In this document: piece after piece, positions 51,093-61,109 of the stretch | Numbering within the stretch: position 1 is the stretch's first letter | Layout of the letters: the number at the start of each line of letters is the position of its first letter | NCBI GenBank assembly: GCA_021378565.1 | Contig: JAACJU010000003.1 | Span: forward strand, 1 to 64,000 | Reading direction: 5' to 3' | DNA: 64,000 nt | From: Arcobacter sp. LC1 | GTDB lineage: Bacteria; Campylobacterota; Campylobacteria; Campylobacterales; Arcobacteraceae | Made by a program: the position numbers and the translations under genes | The notes under the pieces: model-generated | Seen by the model: the letters and a program-made list of their open reading frames with translations, nothing else | Told to the model about the DNA's origin: nothing | The model's database searches: none

Positions 51093-53984
51093 CTATATCT
51101 CCTCTTTGGCTGTTTGTTTATTTTCTTGTTTTTCTAAAATGCCATTTACTATATTTTCAGGAGTAACTGGAAGATGATAAAATCTTTTACCAATAGCATG
51201 ATGAATTCCTGTCATAATCGCTGAAACTACTGGTATCATAACAACTTCAGCTAGACCTTTAGAGGGCTCACTAGGTCCTCGTTCAGGCAATAAATAATGT
51301 TCCATATCCCAAACTCCAACATCCTCTGCCATTGGTGCATGGTATCTATTTATATTCCAAGTTCCATCACCTGCACCCTTACTATCAAGCGGTAATGATT
51401 CGTGTAAAGCGTGACCTATTCCCATAGCAACACCACCTTCAAGCTGACCTTCTACTAATTTTTTGACTAAAATATGCCCAGTTTCTAAAAAAGTATGAGT
51501 TTTTAAAATCTCTATTTTTCCACTTCCTTCATAAATTGCAAGTTCAACTAAAGTTGCACATGGAGTATAATATGTTTGCCCAGCATTTTGTAATTTTGTA
51601 CTAGGATAAGCCATCGAACTTCTATCAAGTAAATGATAACCTCTAGAATTCATCAATCTTTTTTTATCTTTACTTGCACCTTTTCCATATTTTATAGCCA
51701 AAGCATCAAGCTGTAAACTTTCCTTTTTACCTGAAATGTTAAAATCAGCCTTAGCCCAAGCCCAACGATTAAATGCGTGAGCTACAACACTTGTAACTAA
51801 TCCCATTTTATGTGCTTGTTTTGCTAAAGTTTTTAAATCAAGTGGAGGATATCCAAAGGCTGTAAGTTTTCCATCTTTCCAAGAAGCCTGAGTCCAGTCG
51901 TTAAAATCAGCTTCTTTTACTGTGCCATTTGAGTATAATTTAGCCCAAATTGATACAGCTGCTGGGAAAAGCCCATGTTTTAAAAGTATTTTTGCTGCTA
52001 TTTGTGTAGTTTGAGTTTGAAACATAGCTGATTGTGAAGCTGAAGAAGCTAAATCAATTATAGGAGTCCATCTAGGATTTTTACTCATTTTATCTTGTCT
52101 AGCTTGAGTAATCGTAAAAGGATTATCTCCAGCAAATAACTGTAAAGCTAAAAATTCTTCAATTTCTCCACATTTTACCTCATCAGCCATAGAGCCTAAG
52201 TATCTAGAAATCAAAGCACCTTGAGAAGTATCAGCGCCTGTTCCTATTTCCATAGTGGCGATTTTTAAAATTATTTTTCCATCTTCATTTATTTCTATGC
52301 TAGAGCTTGGAGCTTCTGCACTTGTTCCATAATCTTTAGTAACAATTCCAAAGCCAACTCCGTATTTCTTACCGATATTTTCTTTTTCAAATCTAGCTTT
52401 TTTTGTATCTTTATTTAACCAAATATCATGCTTAGCAACTAAATCAAGCATTTCAAGATAACGATTTCCCATACTTGAGACATAACCTTGAGTGCTTTTA
52501 TCGCTAGGTTTTAAAAGGTTTTTTCTTCGTATTTCAATTGGGTCAATATTTAAGTCCTGTGCAGCTTCACTTAACATCATCTCAATTGTATTCATAGTTT
52601 GCAAAGTTCCATAACCTCGCATAGAACCAGCTTGAGGACTAGCTGAGGGATAAACATATCCTTTTATGTCAGATCTTGGAAAATAATAAACACTTTGGAT
52701 AGAAGATACTCCAACCATCAAAACAGAATCAGAAAAATTTGCTCGCCCGCCACCATCAAGACTCATATCAGATATAAAGCCTTTAATTTTATGCGTTTTT
52801 TTATCAATAGCTAAACGGTTTTTCATATCAAAAGCATGTCTTTTTACACCTGATTGAAACTGTTCGTATCTATCATTTGCTATTCTAACAGGCTTTTTTG
52901 AATACATTGAAACTACAAGTCCATAATATGGAAAAGGAGTATGATCTTTTCCTCCAAAACCACCGCCGATATAAGGAGAATGGACAATAAGTTTTTTGAT
53001 ATTTTTTCCAAGAGGACTAATTGCCAGCATCTTAGCAGCTAAATCATAGAAATTTCCAGGAGATTGAGAAGTTATAACTAGGTGCAGAGTTTCTTTATTT
53101 TTATCAAGCCAAACATTAAAAGTCTCAGGTTCTAAGAACATAGGGTCAATTGATTGAGTTGTAAATTCTTTATCCAAAACATACCAATCTTTGTTTTTGC
53201 TTTTGACCTTAAAATCATGTGCTAATTCATCAGCATAATACATTCCCTTTTCTGCTTTGGAGCCTTTTTTATTTGCTTTGATATTCCAATTTGGTTTATG
53301 ATCTTTATATCTAGGAAAAATAAGACCACTTTCTTTTGCACTATAAATATCTCTATTTTTTGAACCGCCAATTCCTTCTTTTCTAATAGCTCGAACAGCG
53401 CCATAAGGATTTTTTGTTTTTGAGCTAGGTTCTACTTTCTTGCCAAATTTAATAACTTTATCATTAAAATGCAAAACATCTTTAGCTTTTTTATAGCTTA
53501 GGAAATTATTAAAAATTAAAATAGCTAATTCATGCCCTTGATAATCAGGCACATCACCAATAGGTAAAAGCATTTTATCGCCAAAAAACTCAGGAAATTT
53601 AATCTTATCTTCTTTGAGATTTTTTGCTGTTATTATTTTTATTGGTTTAGAATCTTTTTTTAGCATACTTAAATCTAAGCCTTCATAGATTTTATTTGCT
53701 AGAGGAGTTCTTATCATGTAAGCATAATGCTGCTCATTTGGCCAAGATTCTAAATCCTTAGATCGATAATCTCGTCCATAGATTTTCTCTCCTGTTACTT
53801 TAGCAAGAGCGTCAAAACGAAAATTTGGTTGCTCATCACTTTTCCAATCTTGTCTTAGATTGATAGAATTTTCATAATGTTTAAATTTCTCATTTCCAAA
53901 TAAATACGGAGCAGAATAAACAGTTATTCCTCCCACTACGCATTGTTTTACAAAAGTACGCCTTTTGGTATTGATTTTCTCCAT
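51093..53984 (-). CDS. molybdopterin-binding large subunit of a periplasmic aldehyde/isoquinoline-type oxidoreductase
   Basis: The 963-residue protein has a twin-arginine signal (TKRRTFVKQCVVGG, residues 6-19), so it is folded with its cofactor and exported. Molybdenum-site blocks: PYIGGGFGGKDHTPF, QAGSMRGYGTLQTMNTIEMM, EIGTGADTSQGAL, EGQLEGGVAMGIGHAL and KGLAEVVMIPVVSAI, where the final Glu would be catalytic. It matches the IorB / AldH type. The true substrate (aldehyde or N-heterocycle) cannot be told. With the small subunit and cytochrome it makes a three-gene operon; XdhC and MocA genes for its cofactor lie at 55983-57561. Confidence 0.93.
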   Translation of the reverse strand: MEKINTKRRTFVKQCVVGGITVYSAPYLFGNEKFKHYENSINLRQDWKSDEQPNFRFDALAKVTGEKIYGRDYRSKDLESWPNEQHYAYMIRTPLANKIYEGLDLSMLKKDSKPIKIITAKNLKEDKIKFPEFFGDKMLLPIGDVPDYQGHELAILIFNNFLSYKKAKDVLHFNDKVIKFGKKVEPSSKTKNPYGAVRAIRKEGIGGSKNRDIYSAKESGLIFPRYKDHKPNWNIKANKKGSKAEKGMYYADELAHDFKVKSKNKDWYVLDKEFTTQSIDPMFLEPETFNVWLDKNKETLHLVITSQSPGNFYDLAAKMLAISPLGKNIKKLIVHSPYIGGGFGGKDHTPFPYYGLVVSMYSKKPVRIANDRYEQFQSGVKRHAFDMKNRLAIDKKTHKIKGFISDMSLDGGGRANFSDSVLMVGVSSIQSVYYFPRSDIKGYVYPSASPQAGSMRGYGTLQTMNTIEMMLSEAAQDLNIDPIEIRRKNLLKPSDKSTQGYVSSMGNRYLEMLDLVAKHDIWLNKDTKKARFEKENIGKKYGVGFGIVTKDYGTSAEAPSSSIEINEDGKIILKIATMEIGTGADTSQGALISRYLGSMADEVKCGEIEEFLALQLFAGDNPFTITQARQDKMSKNPRWTPIIDLASSASQSAMFQTQTTQIAAKILLKHGLFPAAVSIWAKLYSNGTVKEADFNDWTQASWKDGKLTAFGYPPLDLKTLAKQAHKMGLVTSVVAHAFNRWAWAKADFNISGKKESLQLDALAIKYGKGASKDKKRLMNSRGYHLLDRSSMAYPSTKLQNAGQTYYTPCATLVELAIYEGSGKIEILKTHTFLETGHILVKKLVEGQLEGGVAMGIGHALHESLPLDSKGAGDGTWNINRYHAPMAEDVGVWDMEHYLLPERGPSEPSKGLAEVVMIPVVSAIMTGIHHAIGKRFYHLPVTPENIVNGILEKQENKQTAKEEI

Positions 53985-54148
53985 ACTCCACCCTATTGTT
54001 GATATTTTGAAACATTATTACATACTTTAATCATTTTATTTTAATTTTCAAAAAAAATAAGAGTTATATTGTCTTAAAAGTATCATTAGGTAACTAATTA
54101 ATATTTCATAAAAAAGAATATTAATATAATTATTTAAAAAATGTTACA

Positions 54149-54176
54149 TTTCTAGCAAGCTTTTGCTCGCTAGAAA
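54149..54176 (-). terminator. terminator after ggt
   Basis: TTTCTAGCAAGC and GCTCGCTAGAAA form a 12-bp stem with one mismatch and a TTTT loop. In the minus-strand direction it is followed by TGTAACATTTTTTAAA, a moderate T tract, 3 bases after the ggt stop. Confidence 0.65.
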
Positions 54177-54178
54177 AT

Positions 54179-55944
54179 CTAGTAACCTTGTGCAAGTCCT
54201 GCTGGTCTTCTTCTATCATTTGCCCCTTCAATAAGCCCACTTTTTGGATTTATTAAAATAGCTTCATCTGCTCCCCAAGAACGTACAAATTTAAAAGTAT
54301 AGCCCATTTTTTCTAAGCCTTTTTTTGTTTGTTTGCTTAAGTAATTAGGTTCAACATAAATATGTTCTGGAAGCCATTGTTCATGAACTCTAGGCGCATC
54401 AACTGCTTGTTTTACATTCATTTTAAAATCAACAATATTTAAAAAACTCTCTAAAGTTGTAGAAATTATAGTAGAGCCACCAGGGCTACCTGTTAGTAAA
54501 AATGGTTTATTTTTATACAAAACTATACTAGGAGACATTGAAGATAATGGTCTTTTTTGTGGCGCAATGGCATTTGCTTCGCCTTGGACTAAACCAAAAG
54601 CATTTGGCACACCTGTTTTTGAAGTAAAATCATCCATTTCATTGTTTAAGAAAAATCCTGTATCTTTTGCGATTTGTCCTAAACCAAATAAATAATTTAT
54701 AGTATATGTTAAACTTACACAATTTCCATCTTTGTCAATCACTGAAAAATCTGTAGTATGTTGCCCTTCATAAGCACCTAAGCTTCCTTTGATTTGCGAA
54801 GATGGAGTAGCTTTAGATATTTTTATACTTGCTTGTAAAGCAGATATATTTTTTTAGATAAAAGTCTAGTAATGGGATTTTTTATAAATTTAGGATCGCC
54901 TAAATAAGTATTTCTATCTGCAAAAGCTCTTCTTTCTGCCTCAACTAAATAATGCGTCGCTTTTACTGAAGAATAGCCATATTTTTTGATAGGATATTTT
55001 TTTAAAATATTTAAAATCTCACAAATTGTAACTCCACCTGAGCTAGGAGGTGGGTCAGATACAAATTTATAAGAATGATAAGTGCAAGTTATTGGCTTAG
55101 ACCAAGATATGGAATACTTTGCAAAATCTTTCATACTTAAAATTCCACCATGCTCTTTGCTAGCTTGAACAATTTTTTTAGCGATTTGTCCTTTATAAAA
55201 AGCCTTAGTTCCACCTTTTTTGATAAGCTCTAAACTGTGAGCTAAAAGTGGCTGTTTTAAAATATCACCTACTTTATAAGGCTTAGAATTTTTCAAAAAT
55301 ATACTAGCAACATTTGGGTATTTTTTAAATCTTTTTATTCTTTTATTTAAAATATTTATATCGCCTTGCTCTAGTACAAAACCATCTTTAGCTAATTTAA
55401 TCGCAGGATTTAGCACCTTAGCTAAACTCATAGTTCCATATTTTTTCAAAGCAGAATTTAAGCCCATAACAGTTCCAGGAACTCCAACCCCTAAATAAGT
55501 TTTCGTACTTGCACCTTTTACTACTTTGCCATTTTTATCTTGAAACATTGTTTTAGCGGCTTTTAATGGGGCTTTTTCTCTAAAATTTAAAAATAGATTT
55601 TTGCCATTTTTTAAGTGAAGTATCATAAATCCACCTCCACCTATATTTCCACAACATGGATGAGTAACAGCCAAAGCGTAAGCTGTAGCTACTGCGGCGT
55701 CAATAGCATTTCCGCCCTCTTTTAGGATATTTATTCCGACATTAGTCGCTAAATGCTGAGCACTTACTACCATAGCATGCTTTGCTTTCACTGGTTTAGC
55801 TTGTTTTAATGCACTCCTAGAAATCCCTCCAACACTTGAATCAAGCGCAGTACTTGGAATACCATTTTGCCCAACACAAGCAGTAAAAAAGCACAGACTT
55901 AAAACCCCAATAAGTATATTTAATACAAAATATTTTTTCTTCAT
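54179..55944 (-). pseudogene. ggt: gamma-glutamyltranspeptidase, frameshifted at an A7 tract
   Basis: GGT cleaves gamma-glutamyl bonds of glutathione and glutamine in the periplasm. The first part (373 residues from 55944) has a lipoprotein-like signal (CFFTAC) and the large-subunit motifs GGNAIDAAVATAYALAVTHPCCG. The second part carries the small subunit, with HTTDFSVIDKDGN (the nucleophile is the first Thr, codon 54755-54757), NNEMDDF and RPLSSMSPSIV. They are in different frames: the break is at seven A (plus-strand T, 54849-54855). An eighth A would read through to LSKKNISALQASIKI and restore about 588 residues. It may be a real mutation, a reversible switch, or a sequencing error. Confidence 0.88.
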
Positions 55945-55982
55945 TCTTTCTCCCTTTTTCTATTTTTAGATTTTTTAGATAC

Positions 55983-56579
55983 CTAAATTTTCAAATAATC
56001 GCTTGGATAATCAATATCTACAATAACTCCTTTATCATTAGTTTGAATAAGTTTTAAATGGTTTTTTAATTTTTTTAATTCCTGCTGTGGCTTTTGACCA
56101 GATTCAAGAGCAGAAAATTGCTCAAAAAAATCCTTTCCTATAATTACGGGATGACCTTGTTTTTCTTTGTAACTTGGGCGAAGAATCAAATCTTTTTTAG
56201 CATTTTTTGATAAAATTTTTATAGTCTCTTGTTTTATATTAGGCATATCAGCTAAAAAAATAGCGCAAGCTTCAAAAGTATTTTTAGATGTAATTTCTTT
56301 TAAAGCTTGACTTAAATTTTGACTTAAACTAGCAGTGCAAGAACTTGCACTTAGGCAAGTTATATTAAATTTTTCCAAAAGTTTTAAAAAATCTTTATTT
56401 TCATTTTTTCTATGTACTAAAAAAATATCTTGATAACAAGAGCTAACATTTTCTAAACTTCTAAGGATTAAAGGCTTGGGGTTAAGGGCTGGGTTTTGTT
56501 CTCCAAGGCTTAGGCGTTTATCTTTTTTAAATCTTTTAGAATAACCACCAGCTAAAATCAAGGCGCAAGTTTTTGGCAT
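55983..56579 (-). CDS. MobA/MocA-family nucleotidyltransferase for molybdenum cofactor
   Basis: The 198-residue protein has the nucleotidyltransferase loop LILAGGYSKRFKKDKRL and FLADMPNIKQETI, with the final VIVDIDYPSDY (DIDTPEDL-type). Its place between xdhC and ggt and close to a xanthine-oxidase-family enzyme favours MocA (CTP) over MobA (GTP), giving the cytosine-dinucleotide cofactor used by such enzymes. This is an inference. It begins 1 base after xdhC and ends 38 bases before ggt. Confidence 0.85.
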   Translation of the reverse strand: MPKTCALILAGGYSKRFKKDKRLSLGEQNPALNPKPLILRSLENVSSCYQDIFLVHRKNENKDFLKLLEKFNITCLSASSCTASLSQNLSQALKEITSKNTFEACAIFLADMPNIKQETIKILSKNAKKDLILRPSYKEKQGHPVIIGKDFFEQFSALESGQKPQQELKKLKNHLKLIQTNDKGVIVDIDYPSDYLKI

Positions 56580-56580
56580 T

Positions 56581-57561
56581 TTAGTTCTTTTTTGAGTTTA
56601 GCACTTTTAAAACTTCAGCCATAATAGAGATTGCGATTTGTGCGGGTATTTTAGCAAATATTTCAAGTCCCACAGGAGCATTTAATTTTTGCAAAAACTC
56701 TTCTTTGAAGTCATCTCTTTGTCTAAATCTATCAAGGCGTTTTTGGGTATTTTTAGCTGAGCCAATCGCACCTATATAAAAAGCTTGATTTAAAAATGCT
56801 TCAATCAAACCCTCATCATCAAGGCTAGGGTCATGAGCTAAGGCAAGAACTATAGAATTTTTATCTGAGTATTTTTTTATAAAATCTCTAGGGTTTATTA
56901 TTTCAATATCAACTCCTCCAACTTTTGCATTATAATCCCAAGAAGAAATAAGAACTTCTCTAGTATCACAAATTTTTACTTCAAATTCAAGCTCAAGTGC
57001 CATTTTTACCAAATATTTAGAAACTAAAGACGCTCCAAGGATTAAAAATCTAGGCACAGGCTGATATGCAAAGGAAATTTCATTTTGCATAACTTCAACA
57101 CTTTTAGCAGTAATAACACTTTTCAAAAAAGTAGTTTTTTTAGTTTTTAAGTCAAGTATTTTTGTAAAATTTTCTCTTTTTTTGCAAAGTTTTAAAAATT
57201 CTTTTTGCTTAGAAATATTTTCTTCATTTGGAGATAGGTTTTCTATAAGGATTTTTACATAACCACAGCAAGGCAGATTAAGCCCCTGCGTATTTGGTAA
57301 TAAATGATTTCCGTAAGTATAATATTCTAAATCTTTTGAGAATTCTTTTTGCTTTAAAATTTCAACAAAAGCTTTGTCCATTAGTGGGGATGAAATAAAT
57401 CCAAAATATTCATCTTCATCGTAAGAGCTACAAGCAAATAACGAGCCAAGAGGTCTAGTTGAAGCACCTTTTTTATCAATAATTGTGCAAAATTTAAGAC
57501 TTTTGCCTTTTTCTAAAAATTCTATACTTTTTTCAATAACTTCCAAATCACTTTTTTGCAT
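56581..57561 (-). CDS. xdhC: XdhC/CoxI-family molybdenum hydroxylase maturation factor
   Basis: XdhC-type proteins bind the molybdenum cofactor, help sulphurate it and insert it in xanthine-dehydrogenase-family enzymes. The 326-residue protein has the amino-terminal XdhC/CoxI pattern and a carboxyl Rossmann part (RFLILGASLVSKYLVKMALE, FYIGAIGSAKNTQKRLDRF and APVGLEIFAKIPAQIAISIMAEVL), all diagnostic. It is the first gene of xdhC-mocA(-ggt), 3.5 kb from the client operon on the same strand. Its gap to gpsA (57562-57727) is the shared promoter region. Confidence 0.92.
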   Translation of the reverse strand: MQKSDLEVIEKSIEFLEKGKSLKFCTIIDKKGASTRPLGSLFACSSYDEDEYFGFISSPLMDKAFVEILKQKEFSKDLEYYTYGNHLLPNTQGLNLPCCGYVKILIENLSPNEENISKQKEFLKLCKKRENFTKILDLKTKKTTFLKSVITAKSVEVMQNEISFAYQPVPRFLILGASLVSKYLVKMALELEFEVKICDTREVLISSWDYNAKVGGVDIEIINPRDFIKKYSDKNSIVLALAHDPSLDDEGLIEAFLNQAFYIGAIGSAKNTQKRLDRFRQRDDFKEEFLQKLNAPVGLEIFAKIPAQIAISIMAEVLKVLNSKKN

Positions 57562-57727
57562 TGTTACGCCTTTTAATTAATTCTTTTTTTATAGCTTTTG
57601 CAAGTTTGCTAAGTTCATAATTAAATTATATGATATTTTTAAATTTTTTACAAATTAAAAAAAATATTTATAAGGCTTAAAAAGTATTTTTTTGTTATTA
57701 TTATCTAAACGGTTATAAGGATTGAAA

Positions 57728-58615
57728 GTGGCAGATTTAGCTGTAATTGGAGCTGGAAAATGGGGGCAAGCCCTACACTTTGCGTTTAGTAAAAAACAAA
57801 CTACGCTTATAAGCTCAAGAACAAAAAGAGACTTAAAAAACTTTGTTAGTCTTGAACTTGCCCTCGCTTGTCCTTATCTTGTAATTGCAATTCCAAGTCA
57901 GGAAGTAAGGTCTTGGCTTGAGAATAATTTTGTTTTTAAAAATCAAAAGATTTTAGTAGCTGCAAAAGGAATTGAAGCAAGTACAGGTAAATTTTTAAAT
58001 GAGATTTATTTAGATTTTGTTCCAAAAGAAAACTTAGCTTTTATTTCAGGTCCTTCTTTTGCTACTGAGGTTATGCAAGGCTTGCCTACAGCTTTAGTTT
58101 TAAATGCAACTTCGCATGAGCTTTTTAGAGAGTTTAGTCAATTTTTTCCAAATTTTATAAAAACATACTTTAGCGAAGACATAATTGGAGCTGAGATTTC
58201 AGGTGCTTACAAAAATGTTTTGGCCATTGCTTCAGGTATTAGTGATGGCTTAGGACTTGGAAATAATGCAAGGGCTTCTTTAATCTCAAGAGGCTTAGTA
58301 GAGTTAGAGCGTTTTGCTTCGCATTTTGGCTCAAAAGAAAGTACTTTTATAGGACTTAGTGGGGCTGGAGATTTATTTTTAACAGCGACTTCTACAATGA
58401 GTAGAAATTATAGAGTGGGACTAGGACTTGCAAAAAATCAAAGCTTAGAAGATATTTTAATAGAATTAAATGAAGTAGCTGAGGGAGTTAAAACTTGCGA
58501 GGCAATTTATAAAATATCAAAAAAACACAATATTTATACACCAATTGCCAAAGAAGTTAAGCTTATTTTAGATGGTAAAAAGCCTCGTGACAGCTTAAAA
58601 GATTTATTAAACTAA
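57728..58615 (+). CDS. gpsA: glycerol-3-phosphate dehydrogenase [NAD(P)+]
   Basis: GpsA reduces dihydroxyacetone phosphate to glycerol-3-phosphate for phospholipid synthesis. The roughly 295-residue enzyme has LAVIGAGKWGQALHF at the front (NAD fold), FISGPSFATEVMQGLPTALV and EISGAYKNVLAIASGISDGLGLG with the catalytic lysine, and LIGLSGAGDLFLTA-type GLSGAGDLFLTATS. I prefer GTG at 57728: AAGG lies seven bases before it. A TTG at 57722 is only one base from that ribosome site. It stands alone between xdhC and the convergent rho. Confidence 0.96.
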   Translation: MADLAVIGAGKWGQALHFAFSKKQTTLISSRTKRDLKNFVSLELALACPYLVIAIPSQEVRSWLENNFVFKNQKILVAAKGIEASTGKFLNEIYLDFVPKENLAFISGPSFATEVMQGLPTALVLNATSHELFREFSQFFPNFIKTYFSEDIIGAEISGAYKNVLAIASGISDGLGLGNNARASLISRGLVELERFASHFGSKESTFIGLSGAGDLFLTATSTMSRNYRVGLGLAKNQSLEDILIELNEVAEGVKTCEAIYKISKKHNIYTPIAKEVKLILDGKKPRDSLKDLLN

Positions 58616-58740
58616 AACTTTATTTTTTAAGAATGGTTAAAAATATTTTTATTTAAGGAGTGCCAAGCTCTAACAAACCGATAAAGCTAGATTTCTAAAA
58701 AATCATGGCTTTTTGGTATTTTAATTTTCTATTTTCTACT

Positions 58741-60069
58741 TTACTCATTCATAGATGAGAAGAATTCTTCATTATTTTCAGTTTTTTGCATTTTTGGATA
58801 AATAAATTTTAAGGCGTCAACTTCATCCATATTTGCAATTGCATTTCTTAAAATCCAAGTTTTTTGTAAAATATCAGGCGTTAATAAAAGCTCTTCTTTT
58901 CTTGTACCTGATTTTGTAATATTTAAAGCTGGATACACTCTTTTATCAGCCGCACTTCTGCTTAGTACTACTTCAGAATTTCCCGTACCTTTAAATTCTT
59001 CAAAAATTACTTCATCCATTTTTGAGCCAGTTTCAATTAAAGCTGTTGAAATAATAGTTAAAGAACCACCCTCTTCTATATTTCTAGCAGCTCCAAAAAA
59101 TCTTTTTGGTTTGTGAAGTGCATTTGCATCAACTCCACCTGATAAGACTTTTCCACTACTTGGTGTAACTGTATTATAAGCTCTTGCTAATCTTGTAATT
59201 GAATCAAGTAAAATAACTACATCTTTACCCATTTCTACAACTCTTTTAGCTTTTTCGATAACAATCTCGGCAACTCTTACATGATTATGTGCTGGCAAGT
59301 CAAAAGTTGAGCTATAAACTTCACCTTTTACACTTCTTTGCATATCAGTTACTTCTTCAGGTCGTTCGTCAATCAAAAGCACCATAAGATGAGCTTCAGG
59401 ATGGTTTTTGCTAATTCCGTGAGCTAATTCTTTTAATAATTCAGTTTTTCCTGTTTTTGGAGGTGCAACGATTAAACCTCTTTGCCCTTTTCCCATAGGC
59501 ACGAATAAATCAAGCATTCTTCCTGCTAGTCTATTAGGAGCATATTCAAAAGTAAATCTATCAAGAGAATATAAAGGTGTCAAGTTATCAAATAATGGTC
59601 TATTTTTTGACTCGTTTATTGGTAAATAATTTATCGCTTCAATTTTTAAAAGAGCATAATATTTTTCGCTATCTTTATTTGGAGGACGAACTTGCCCAGT
59701 TACTATATCACCCGTTCTAAGAGCAAATTTTCTAATTTGTGTCGCAGATACATAAGAATCATTTGAAGTATCACTAAAATTACCATCAATTGCTCGTAAA
59801 AATCCAAAGCCGCCATCTTTAATCTCTAAAATTCCCGTAAAAAGTATAAAGCCGCCTTGGTTTATTTGAGCTTTTAAAATAGAAAACATTAAATCTTGGC
59901 GTTTTAATTCTTGGGGATTTTCGACATTTAATTCTTGGGCAATTTTTAAAAGAGAAACTAAGTTTTGAGCTCTTAGTTGTTCGATTGTATAACCCTCTAC
60001 TGGTACATGCGTTCTTACCTTATTTCGTGAAGAAGGTTTATTGTTTGTTGTTTTTGTTTCGTCTGTCAA
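58741..60069 (-). CDS. rho: transcription termination factor Rho
   Basis: Rho is the hexameric RNA helicase that ends transcription. The 442-residue protein has an amino-terminal RNA-binding domain ([17 protein letters not shown] and [17 protein letters not shown]), Walker [11 protein letters not shown], Walker [17 protein letters not shown], the Q loop [14 protein letters not shown] and the R-loop region. It has a short Asn/Lys/Thr start ([16 protein letters not shown]). It is single, convergent with gpsA. The start ATG at 60069 is preceded by an AT-rich leader. Confidence 0.98.
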   Translation of the reverse strand: MTDETKTTNNKPSSRNKVRTHVPVEGYTIEQLRAQNLVSLLKIAQELNVENPQELKRQDLMFSILKAQINQGGFILFTGILEIKDGGFGFLRAIDGNFSDTSNDSYVSATQIRKFALRTGDIVTGQVRPPNKDSEKYYALLKIEAINYLPINESKNRPLFDNLTPLYSLDRFTFEYAPNRLAGRMLDLFVPMGKGQRGLIVAPPKTGKTELLKELAHGISKNHPEAHLMVLLIDERPEEVTDMQRSVKGEVYSSTFDLPAHNHVRVAEIVIEKAKRVVEMGKDVVILLDSITRLARAYNTVTPSSGKVLSGGVDANALHKPKRFFGAARNIEEGGSLTIISTALIETGSKMDEVIFEEFKGTGNSEVVLSRSAADKRVYPALNITKSGTRKEELLLTPDILQKTWILRNAIANMDEVDALKFIYPKMQKTENNEEFFSSMNE

Positions 60070-60219
60070 TTTATTCGACCTTGTGGATTTTTTGGATTGA
60101 GGTTTTATTCTATATACAAACTAGTCTCAACGGATTAGGGCTAGATGAAAAGAAGATTTATCATTGTATTGTTTATTTTTTTAAAAGTCAAGCTAAAAGA
60201 AAGATTTTTATAAAAAATA

Positions 60220-60247
60220 CTTAAAGCCCTTCAAAAGGGGCTTTAAG
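60220..60247 (-). terminator. rho-independent terminator of the peroxiredoxin gene
   Basis: CTTAAAGCCC and GGGCTTTAAG make a perfect 10-bp stem with an eight-base loop. In the minus-strand direction it is followed by TATTTTTTATAAA, a good U tract, and it lies 9 bases after the gene ends. This is the best terminator on the minus strand in the window. Confidence 0.85.
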
Positions 60248-60255
60248 CAAAAACT

Positions 60256-60852
60256 TTATAAATCAGCCTCATGTTTAGATAAGTAATCAGCGACACCTTC
60301 AGTAGTATCTTTCATACCGTCATCACCTTTTTGCCAACCAGCTGGGCAAACTTCACCATGTTCGTTTGTAAAAAGCATAGTATCTACCATTCTAATCATT
60401 TCATCAATATTTCTTCCAAGTGGCAAGTCATTTATAACAGCGTGTCTAATAGTACCATCACTATCAAGCAAAAATGAACCTCTTAGTGCAACTGATTCAT
60501 TTAACAAAACATCAAAATCTCTAGCAATTTGCTTAGAAATATCTGCAACTAAAGGAAAATTAACTCTTCCAATTCCACCTTTTTCGACTGGTGTTTCTCT
60601 CCAAGCAAAGTGTGAAAATTGAGAATCAACAGAAATTCCGATTACATTTATTCCTCTATCTTCAAATTCTTTAGCTCTTTTTGAAAAAGCAATAATTTCT
60701 GAAGGACAAACAAAAGTAAAATCCATAGGATAAAAAAATACTACAGCACCTTTTTTTCCTATATTTTTATATAATTTAAAATCCTCTACTATTGAACCAT
60801 CGGCTAAAACAGCTGCTGCTGTAAAATCTGTTGCTTTTGTTGTTACTATCAT
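60256..60852 (-). CDS. ahpC: 2-Cys peroxiredoxin (alkyl hydroperoxide reductase C)
   Basis: AhpC reduces hydrogen and organic peroxides. The 198-residue protein has the peroxidatic motif DFTFVCPSEI (Cys49) and the resolving motif GEVCPAGW (Cys169), marking a typical 2-Cys enzyme. The Campylobacter/Helicobacter order places it divergent from fdxA (Cj0334-Cj0333c), as here. AAAAGGAAATATC precedes the ATG. The carboxyl end (TEGVADYLSKHEADL) includes the YF-like region altered to YLSK. Confidence 0.97.
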   Translation of the reverse strand: MIVTTKATDFTAAAVLADGSIVEDFKLYKNIGKKGAVVFFYPMDFTFVCPSEIIAFSKRAKEFEDRGINVIGISVDSQFSHFAWRETPVEKGGIGRVNFPLVADISKQIARDFDVLLNESVALRGSFLLDSDGTIRHAVINDLPLGRNIDEMIRMVDTMLFTNEHGEVCPAGWQKGDDGMKDTTEGVADYLSKHEADL

Positions 60853-60892
60853 GATATTTCCTTTTTGTATAAAATTTGTAAAATTAAAAAAT

Positions 60893-60898
60893 ATTATA
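60893..60898 (-). promoter_or_regulatory. -10 box for ahpC
   Basis: The minus strand reads ATGTATAATATTT, with TATAAT 41 bases before the ahpC ATG. The gap 60853-61109 to fdxA is AT-rich with TTATTATAA-like words where a PerR or Fur-type regulator could bind, but I cannot define a site. Confidence 0.55.
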
Positions 60899-61109
60899 CA
60901 TACTTATCTTTATAAAATAATAAAATTTTAGCAAAAATAATAAATTCTTTGATAAAAATACTCAAATAACAAATATTATTATAACTTTAGCTTTACTTTA
61001 CCAAAGTTTTACATAAATGTTTTATTCAAAAAATTAGAAATTCTTTTTTAAGCAAATTTTACTAAATATATGTTAAAGTGTGTGTTCAATATTTTTCAAA
61101 GGAGCTATA

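Noticed and set aside
49354-53984. Alcohol or gluconate dehydrogenase from the cytochrome subunit alone
   Set aside because: The partners are a 2Fe-2S and a molybdopterin subunit, not a quinoprotein or GMC flavoprotein.
59985-60224. Plus-strand frame of 79 codons upstream of rho
   Set aside because: Overlaps the rho start and leader; no family resemblance, no good ribosome site.
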